This document shows positions 39,365-44,042 of a stretch of 44,042 bases of DNA, piece after piece. The first letter of the stretch is position 1, and each line of letters begins with the position of its first letter. The notes beneath the pieces were generated by a model. That model saw nothing but the letters and a program-made list of their open reading frames with translations. It ran no database searches and was not told the origin of the DNA. The DNA is from an uncultured Anaerobiospirillum sp. (GTDB lineage Bacteria > Pseudomonadota > Gammaproteobacteria > Enterobacterales > Succinivibrionaceae): contig CALXOW010000024.1 of the NCBI GenBank assembly GCA_944390115.1, positions 1 through 44,042 on the forward strand, given 5' to 3'. Both the position numbers and the translations under genes were made by a program.

Positions 39365-39889
39365 ATGATATTGGAGACGGAGCGCTTAATCTTAAGGAAA
39401 ATGAGCCAGCTCGATTTTCCAGATTTAGCCGAGATTTTGCAAAATCCAAAAGTCATGTATGCCTACGAGCACAACTTTTCAGAGAGCGATGTTCAAAGCT
39501 GGCTGGAGCGGCAGATAAAGCGCTACGCAAAATACGGCTTTGGTCTGTGGGCACTGGTCCTAAAAGATTCCGGCGCCATGATAGGGCAAGCGGGACTTAC
39601 GATGCAGCCTTACAAAGGTAGCGAGGTGCTCGAAATTGGCTATTTGCTCAAGGAAAACTTTTGGCATCAGGGCTATGCCCGAGAAGCGGCGCTAGGCTGC
39701 AAGCAGTACGCTTTTGAACAATTGAATAGAGATAAGGTGTACTCAATCATTAAAGCCGATAATTATGCCTCGATGAGAGTTGCTGAGAGTATTGGCATGA
39801 GAAAAGAAGATGAATTTATCACGCGATACTATAACGGTGATATGCTTCATTTTTTGTATTCGGTTTCAAGGCAAGAAACTGAAAAATAG
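39365..39889 (+). CDS. GNAT-family N-acetyltransferase (RimJ/RimL type)
   Basis: A 174-residue acetyltransferase. It opens with the family's ILETERLILRKM, has the acetyl-CoA-binding stretch EIGYLLKENFWHQGYAREA with the usual G-x-A-x-E-A ending, and NYASMRVAESIGMRK near the C-terminus. The acceptor substrate cannot be told. I chose the ATG at 39365, preceded by the excellent AGGAGGGG; the frame is open much further upstream but without family sequence. Its 3' half looks somewhat AT-richer than the flanking genes, compatible with recent acquisition. Confidence 0.88.
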   Translation: MILETERLILRKMSQLDFPDLAEILQNPKVMYAYEHNFSESDVQSWLERQIKRYAKYGFGLWALVLKDSGAMIGQAGLTMQPYKGSEVLEIGYLLKENFWHQGYAREAALGCKQYAFEQLNRDKVYSIIKADNYASMRVAESIGMRKEDEFITRYYNGDMLHFLYSVSRQETEK

Positions 39890-39966
39890 AGATTTAGGCT
39901 GCTGGGCATCTTGCGCGTTAAGATCAGCTTGAAGTTACTTGGGCGCCACGTTTACCGACTTAAGAC

Positions 39967-40017
39967 GCAAAAGTCGCAGCCTCAGCTCAGGCTACGCCTC
40001 GGCTCAGACTGCGACTT
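39967..40017 (-). terminator. Terminator downstream of the gene at 40042
   Basis: A 9-bp stem AAGTCGCAG / CTGCGACTT (39971-39979 / 40009-40017) with a long, partly paired loop. On the minus strand it is followed by UUUUGCG. Confidence 0.6.
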
Positions 40018-40041
40018 CTAAGAGAAAAATAGGGCGAGGCC

Positions 40042-40806
40042 TTACTTCTTTTGCTCAGCTTGAGCTAAGGCGTCCATGATGGCCGCATCACGCTGATCAT
40101 TGCGTGGGGCGACTTCAGGTTGAACCTCGTTGGTCTCAGCTTGCTCTGGGGCAGCTTGAGTTTGCTCTGGAGCCGCTGGCTCAGCCTGAACTTGTTCGGC
40201 CTGGGCTTGTTCGGCCTCGAGCTGCTTTTGCTCTTCAGCGGCACGGGTTGCGGCCTTGGCGCGGGCGGTAGCCTCGTCGTCTGCGGCGGAGTCTTTTGGT
40301 GGGGCGCTCTTGAGGTGGGCACTGGCCTCGATTAAGTGGCCGTGCAGGCACTTAACCGTGAACATGCCGCGTGGGCGCGGACCGTCGACGCCTACCACTA
40401 AGGCTGGGAGCTTGTTTTGCTTTTGCTCGGCTAAGTAGGCCTTGAGCTCCTTGGCAGCGGTCTCACCGACTAAGCGCGATTCAATTTCAATGCTGTCACC
40501 GTTTGGTAAGGCACAGGTGCCCTTGATCACGGTGATGCCGCGTACCGGCTCCACTGAGGAGACTTCGGCTTCGGCGTACTGGCCGTTGGCCATCAAGGTC
40601 TTAACGCGCTTGTAGATAATGAACGACTTTAAGGCCATGATGGCAAAGAGCAAGGCCATAAAGAGGTGCAGGTAGGGAGTGCGTCCCTCCAGGGTTACGT
40701 AGTACGCTAGGCACAGCGCAATTAAGGTGATGATAGTGTAGATAACGCCGAAGATCAGCTGGGCGGTACCGACGCGCGGTTCAAAGGATTGGTTTGGGCC
40801 AAACAT
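40042..40806 (-). CDS. Two-helix membrane protein with Ala/Glu/Gln-rich tail
   Basis: A 254-residue protein. Two hydrophobic helices lie at about residues 17-40 and 44-65. A compact domain of about 100 residues follows (GQYAEAEVSSVEPVRGITVIKGTCALPNG, SRLVGETAAKELKAYL), then a C-terminal tail of some 80 residues, very rich in Ala, Glu and Gln with EQAQAEQVQAEP-like repeats, probably extended or coiled-coil. The family is not recognised; the domain following two helices recalls DUF3592-like proteins, with low certainty. GGAGG precedes the ATG. The gene is 13 bases downstream of a lipoprotein gene and probably shares its transcript. Confidence 0.7.
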   Translation of the reverse strand: MFGPNQSFEPRVGTAQLIFGVIYTIITLIALCLAYYVTLEGRTPYLHLFMALLFAIMALKSFIIYKRVKTLMANGQYAEAEVSSVEPVRGITVIKGTCALPNGDSIEIESRLVGETAAKELKAYLAEQKQNKLPALVVGVDGPRPRGMFTVKCLHGHLIEASAHLKSAPPKDSAADDEATARAKAATRAAEEQKQLEAEQAQAEQVQAEPAAPEQTQAAPEQAETNEVQPEVAPRNDQRDAAIMDALAQAEQKK

Positions 40807-40819
40807 TTATCGCCTCCGA

Positions 40820-41314
40820 TTAATTGGTGACGCGGATAAAGCCGCTGTAACTGGCGCTTGGATTAAAGCTCTTGAGCTTAGGATCGTCGGTGAAGATTAA
40901 GGAAAGCGCGCAGGAGCCTGGTAGCATGATAAGCGAGCTGTTAGCCAGGGAGTCAAAGGTGGCATCACCAGAGACGTTGACCGGAACCTTTACCTCAAAT
41001 TGCTGCGGACCTTGGTTGGAGACCATAGTGCCCTGAGCGTTTTCACTGACGAGCGCCACTAAGTTATCGCGGATAAAGACGCTGGCGCGTACGGTCTTAA
41101 GCGGCAAGTCGCTTAAGGACTTATGCTCGACGCTGTAGGTCACCACAAAGTAAGGCTCATCTTGATGATTGACGAGGCTTAAGCTCTCCACTTTGAGCTT
41201 AGGGGCCGACGCGCCCTCAGGCAGTGCGGTGGTGGAGGTACAGCCGCTTAACATGACTGCGCTCAAGCACAGCAGGGCTACTAGGTACTTAATCGGATTA
41301 ATCAGCGTGCGCAT
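40820..41314 (-). CDS. Lipoprotein of unknown function
   Basis: A 164-residue predicted lipoprotein: hydrophobic signal (YLVALLCLSAVM) and lipobox LSGC. The mature part is beta-rich (KVESLSLVNHQDEPYFVVTYSVEHKSL, KTVRASVFIRDN). Its layout resembles YcfL/DUF1425-like or LEA-type beta-sandwich lipoproteins, but I cannot assign it. The SD is weak. A perfect hairpin ACTCAC/GTGAGT and a -10-like TAAAAT lie 30-70 bases upstream. It is probably co-transcribed with the membrane protein that follows. Confidence 0.7.
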   Translation of the reverse strand: MRTLINPIKYLVALLCLSAVMLSGCTSTTALPEGASAPKLKVESLSLVNHQDEPYFVVTYSVEHKSLSDLPLKTVRASVFIRDNLVALVSENAQGTMVSNQGPQQFEVKVPVNVSGDATFDSLANSSLIMLPGSCALSLIFTDDPKLKSFNPSASYSGFIRVTN

Positions 41315-41482
41315 AAGACCAGCAATGAAAAGATGAAACCGAACTCACTTAATAGTGAGTAATGTGGCGCTCATTTTAGCATCGAATGGCTTAGGCTGGG
41401 CTTATGGGAACCACTGGGGCAGGTAACCAGGAGATGGCTGCTGCTCGTGGGGAGCTTATGCGTTCGGTTGGCAACTCCAACC

Positions 41483-41510
41483 AAAAAGGCCTGCTCTTAG
41501 AGCAGGCCTT
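41483..41510 (-). terminator. Rho-independent terminator after the YeiH-type gene
   Basis: Stem AAGGCCTGCTCT / AGAGCAGGCCTT (41486-41497 / 41499-41510), then UUUUUGG on the minus strand. Confidence 0.8.
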
Positions 41511-41531
41511 AGGTTAAGTTTGCTTAATGTG

Positions 41532-42707
41532 TTAGCTCAAAAGTGGCGGCAGGGTTAAGGCTAAGAGGTAGCCACCGACTAAGAGCCAGACAAAGAGTAA
41601 GCTTGCCAGCAAGAAAGGCTTGGCGCCTGCGGCCTTGAACTTATCGAGGCTGGTATCGGTACCCAAGGCGGTCATAGCCATAGTCAGCAAGAAGGTGTCG
41701 ATGTACTCGATCGTGCCGTTTAATGGGATGTCCTTGACGCTCTCCACCCCAAACATCGAGCCTAAGGCGGTGTTCAGGCAGATTACTAAGAGGAAGCCCA
41801 CTGCAAACCATGGGATAGTAATCTTGGTCTTGGTGACGGCTGGAGCCTGTTGTAAGGTGGCTTGATCTTGGCTATTGGTGGTGATGTCAGCGGTGGTGCT
41901 GGCGTAAGCAAAAGCAGCTTCAGCCTCCGTGCGGCTCTTCTTAGCGGCAATGCGGCTGCGGGCGCGCGAGAGCATGATCGCCATGACCACTAAGACTGGG
42001 GCTAAGAGCATCACGCGGATCATCTTGGTGATGGTGGCGGTGGCGGCAATGCCCAAGCTATCGGTTGGATCCATGGCGTTACCAGCAGCGGCGACGTGAG
42101 CAACCTCATGTAAGGTCGAACCGGTGTAGATCGCCACGCCCATATCACCTAAGGCGTCCAGTAAGCCCGCGCGGTACATAATCGGGTAGAGGAACATGGC
42201 AATGGTGCCGAAGATGACCACGGTCGAGACCGCGACGGCGGTCTTGTGGCTGGCGCACTTGACCACCGACTCAGCGCCTAATACCGCTGCGGCGCCGCAG
42301 ATCGCGCTACCGGTGGAGGTCATGAGGGCCGTCTCGTGGTCCATCTTTAAGATGCGGCCCAAGAAGATGCCTAAGCATAAGGTGCCACAGACGATGATGA
42401 GGTCAATCACAATCGCAGGTAAGCCCACAGCATAGACGTCCGAGAGGGTCAGGCGGAAGCCATAGAGCACGATACCGGTACGCAGAATCTGCTTGGTGCA
42501 GAACTTAATGCCCGGCACCCACTCTGCTGGCAGCTTATTGCGCAGGGTGTTCGCGTAGATCGTGCCCAAGATAATGCCCACGATAAGCGGGCTCAAAGAC
42601 AGGCTCTTAACCCAAGGCAGCTCGGCCAAATAAAAGGCGGCTAAGGCAAATAAGGCGATTAAAAGCAAACCGTGCAGGGTATTGGCACGATGGCCTTTCT
42701 CAAACAT
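41532..42707 (-). CDS. YeiH/YadS-type putative sulfate exporter family transporter
   Basis: A 391-residue inner-membrane protein with about ten hydrophobic helices. Family signatures of the YeiH group (PF03601) are LSPLIVGIILGTIYANTL, ILRTGIVLYGFRLTL, STGSAICGAAAVLGAESVV, YTGSTLHEVAHVAAAG and DTFLLTMAMTALG near the end. A hydrophilic loop of about 60 residues at positions 250-310 is longer than usual. The substrate is unproven; the family has been linked to sulfur-compound export. GGGAG precedes the ATG. The LysR gene upstream and the palindrome at 42837 indicate regulation by that protein. Confidence 0.87.
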   Translation of the reverse strand: MFEKGHRANTLHGLLLIALFALAAFYLAELPWVKSLSLSPLIVGIILGTIYANTLRNKLPAEWVPGIKFCTKQILRTGIVLYGFRLTLSDVYAVGLPAIVIDLIIVCGTLCLGIFLGRILKMDHETALMTSTGSAICGAAAVLGAESVVKCASHKTAVAVSTVVIFGTIAMFLYPIMYRAGLLDALGDMGVAIYTGSTLHEVAHVAAAGNAMDPTDSLGIAATATITKMIRVMLLAPVLVVMAIMLSRARSRIAAKKSRTEAEAAFAYASTTADITTNSQDQATLQQAPAVTKTKITIPWFAVGFLLVICLNTALGSMFGVESVKDIPLNGTIEYIDTFLLTMAMTALGTDTSLDKFKAAGAKPFLLASLLFVWLLVGGYLLALTLPPLLS

Positions 42708-42836
42708 TGATAGCTCCCACGACGACAGAGAGTGTTTCCTATACCGAGGATGATGTCCCTATAGGAGGTGATTCCTAGGGTCGCGGGCTAAGATACGCCT
42801 GATAAAGACGGGCGTCGAATGGTATTTTGCTATCTA

Positions 42837-42876
42837 TTATAACCATTGGTTATAAGGTGATAACCAAGCTTTGGTT
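42837..42876 (-). promoter_or_regulatory. LysR-type operator overlapping the YeiH-gene promoter
   Basis: A perfect 9-1-9 inverted repeat, TTATAACCATTGGTTATAA (42837-42855), plus a second weaker repeat with the same half sites, AACCA-N5-TGGTT (42862-42876). A minus-strand -10 box TATAAT (42836-42841) lies inside the first repeat. The arrangement suits repression or LysR-type activation in which a recognition site abuts the promoter. Confidence 0.65.
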
Positions 42877-42966
42877 TTGGCCTGAGCTGCTTGTGCCGCC
42901 TTGCTCTGAGCTGGTTGCGTCACCTTGGCCTAGGCTGGTTGTCTTGGTCTGGGTAGGTTGTGCGGC

Positions 42967-43893
42967 CTAGATTTGCGCCGTTTGGGCCTGGGCTTGTTGC
43001 TCCTCGGCGATGCTTTCTTGCACAAACTCGATAAAGCGGGCAGTCAGCGGTGTTTGTGGGCCGGGGCTTTGAACAAAGCTGAAGCTGCGCTTAAAGGTCA
43101 GACCATCGATCTTAAGCTCGGTGAGCAGGCCATCTTGGATTTCGCGCGTGATGGCGGCGCGCGAGATGATACAAAGGGCCTGCGAGTTTTGGACAAAACG
43201 CTTGATGGCTTCGGTACTGCCCAAAAACAGGCGAATGTTGAGGTCGTTTAAGCGGATCTTGTGCTGATTGAGATCGTGCTCGATGGCTTCGAGCGTGCCG
43301 GAACCACGCTCGCGCAGCACGAGAGGTAGCTTTTTAAACTCCTCGATGCTGATGGTGCCACGCTGTGCCAGCTTATGGTGAGCGCCGGTTAGCACGACCA
43401 GCTCATCGGTTAAAAAGGCGCTGTAGCTTAAGGTCGGCTGGCGCGTGATGCCCTCAACCATACCCAGGTCGATATCGTGGTTGGTCAGAGCGCGCTCAAT
43501 CTCGCGCGAATTGCCATTGATGAGCGAGACCTCAGCGTCCGGAAAGTAGGTCAAGAAGGACGCAAGATAAGGTGCCATCACGTATTGGGCAATCGTGGAG
43601 CTCGCTCCCAGTCGCAATGACCCCACATGTTTGTTGCTCAAAAGGTGCATGGCATAGGAGAGGTTCTGGTACTCCCCTAAGATGACCTCGACATGCTCGA
43701 GCATAATGTGGCCCGCCTTGGTTAGGGCAATCTTATTGCCTTGGCGCTCAAAGAGCAGCACGTCGTACTCTTCTTCTAAGGTGCGGATATGGCGTGTGAC
43801 CGCCGGTTGGGTGATATAGAGCTCTTGGGCAGCCTTGCTAAAGGACAGATTCTTGGCTGCGGCGTAAAACACTTTCAGGCGAAAATCTGGCAT
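42967..43893 (-). CDS. LysR-family transcriptional regulator (YeiE-like)
   Basis: A 308-residue LysR regulator. The N-terminal winged helix-turn-helix is FYAAAKNLSFSKAAQELYITQPAVTRHIRTLEEEYDVLLFERQGNKIALTKAG (about residues 9-61), followed by the linker helix and a periplasmic-binding-protein-like effector domain beginning LRLGASSTIAQYVMAPYL. Similarity in the first 100 residues and the adjacent YeiH-type gene suggest YeiE. In E. coli yeiE and yeiH are divergent; here they are in tandem. The ATG at 43893 is preceded by GAGG. The last 15 residues are Gln/Ala-rich. Confidence 0.9.
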   Translation of the reverse strand: MPDFRLKVFYAAAKNLSFSKAAQELYITQPAVTRHIRTLEEEYDVLLFERQGNKIALTKAGHIMLEHVEVILGEYQNLSYAMHLLSNKHVGSLRLGASSTIAQYVMAPYLASFLTYFPDAEVSLINGNSREIERALTNHDIDLGMVEGITRQPTLSYSAFLTDELVVLTGAHHKLAQRGTISIEEFKKLPLVLRERGSGTLEAIEHDLNQHKIRLNDLNIRLFLGSTEAIKRFVQNSQALCIISRAAITREIQDGLLTELKIDGLTFKRSFSFVQSPGPQTPLTARFIEFVQESIAEEQQAQAQTAQI

Positions 43894-44042
43894 AGAATTA
43901 CCTCAGCTGCGAAGATGGGCTTAGGGCTAAACAATTCTCATGGTACCTGCCTTAGGTGAGACTTAGTGAAGTCTCCATGCGCTTACGCACATGGCTTCCT
44001 CTTATTTTAATAAAGAGGGTCCTAAGATACTATACAGCCTAC

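Overview
The window looks like chromosomal DNA of a Gram-negative gammaproteobacterium, most plausibly a Succinivibrionaceae-type gut or rumen anaerobe. The support is the gammaproteobacterial gene order (folP-like/glmM/secG, yceD-rpmF-plsX-fabH-fabD-fabG-acpP-fabF, zapA next to fau), lipoproteins with lipoboxes, a TRAP transporter beside uxaC, and Rpn-family genes. The family-level placement is inference. No tRNA, rRNA, CRISPR array or IS element was recognised.

Layout. 1-4022 (minus): part of an aryl-polyene-type (APE) fatty-acid-like cluster: O-methyltransferase, chain-length-factor-like ketosynthase, acyltransferase, two acyl carrier proteins and a COG4648 membrane protein cut by the window edge. 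4348-9373 (minus): accessory envelope genes, namely a small lipoprotein, tandem DUF2846 lipoproteins, a cysteine-rich Sel1-repeat protein, a DUF805 membrane protein and two small secreted proteins. Much of 6060-9000 is clearly AT-richer than its surroundings. 10131-18830: housekeeping genes, namely a catalytically degenerate dihydropteroate synthase homologue, glmM, secG with a very long acidic tail, fau, zapA, rluB and a TerC/CBS/CorC membrane protein. 19030-20557 (minus): an Rpn-type PD-(D/E)XK nuclease gene and a remnant of a second copy. 20810-25926 (minus): a hexuronate module, dctP-dctQ-dctM-uxaC. 27876-36232 (plus): the yceD/rpmF/fab cluster for phospholipid and fatty-acid synthesis. 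36402-43893: a GntR/FCD regulator, asnS, a GNAT acetyltransferase, two envelope proteins, a YeiH-type transporter and a LysR regulator.

How the genes work together. plsX-fabH-fabD-fabG-acpP-fabF supply the acyl chains for membrane lipid, and the APE genes form a parallel, dedicated acyl carrier system for a lipid-anchored polyene pigment. The TRAP transporter and UxaC suggest uptake and isomerisation of a uronate. The YeiH transporter is probably controlled by the neighbouring LysR protein through a perfect palindrome overlapping its promoter.

Most notable observations. (1) Four genes (a lipoprotein at 4752, dctP, fabD, acpP) share an unusual start-site layout: a Shine-Dalgarno sequence, immediately a hairpin, then exactly 9 nt to the ATG. 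(2) The folP homologue in the canonical position has lost almost all catalytic residues. (3) Intergenic gaps carry several unrelated minisatellite-like arrays, and similar in-frame repeats occur inside coding genes. (4) The 6S RNA gene is absent from its usual zapA-fau gap. All calls come from reading the sequence; no database search was run.
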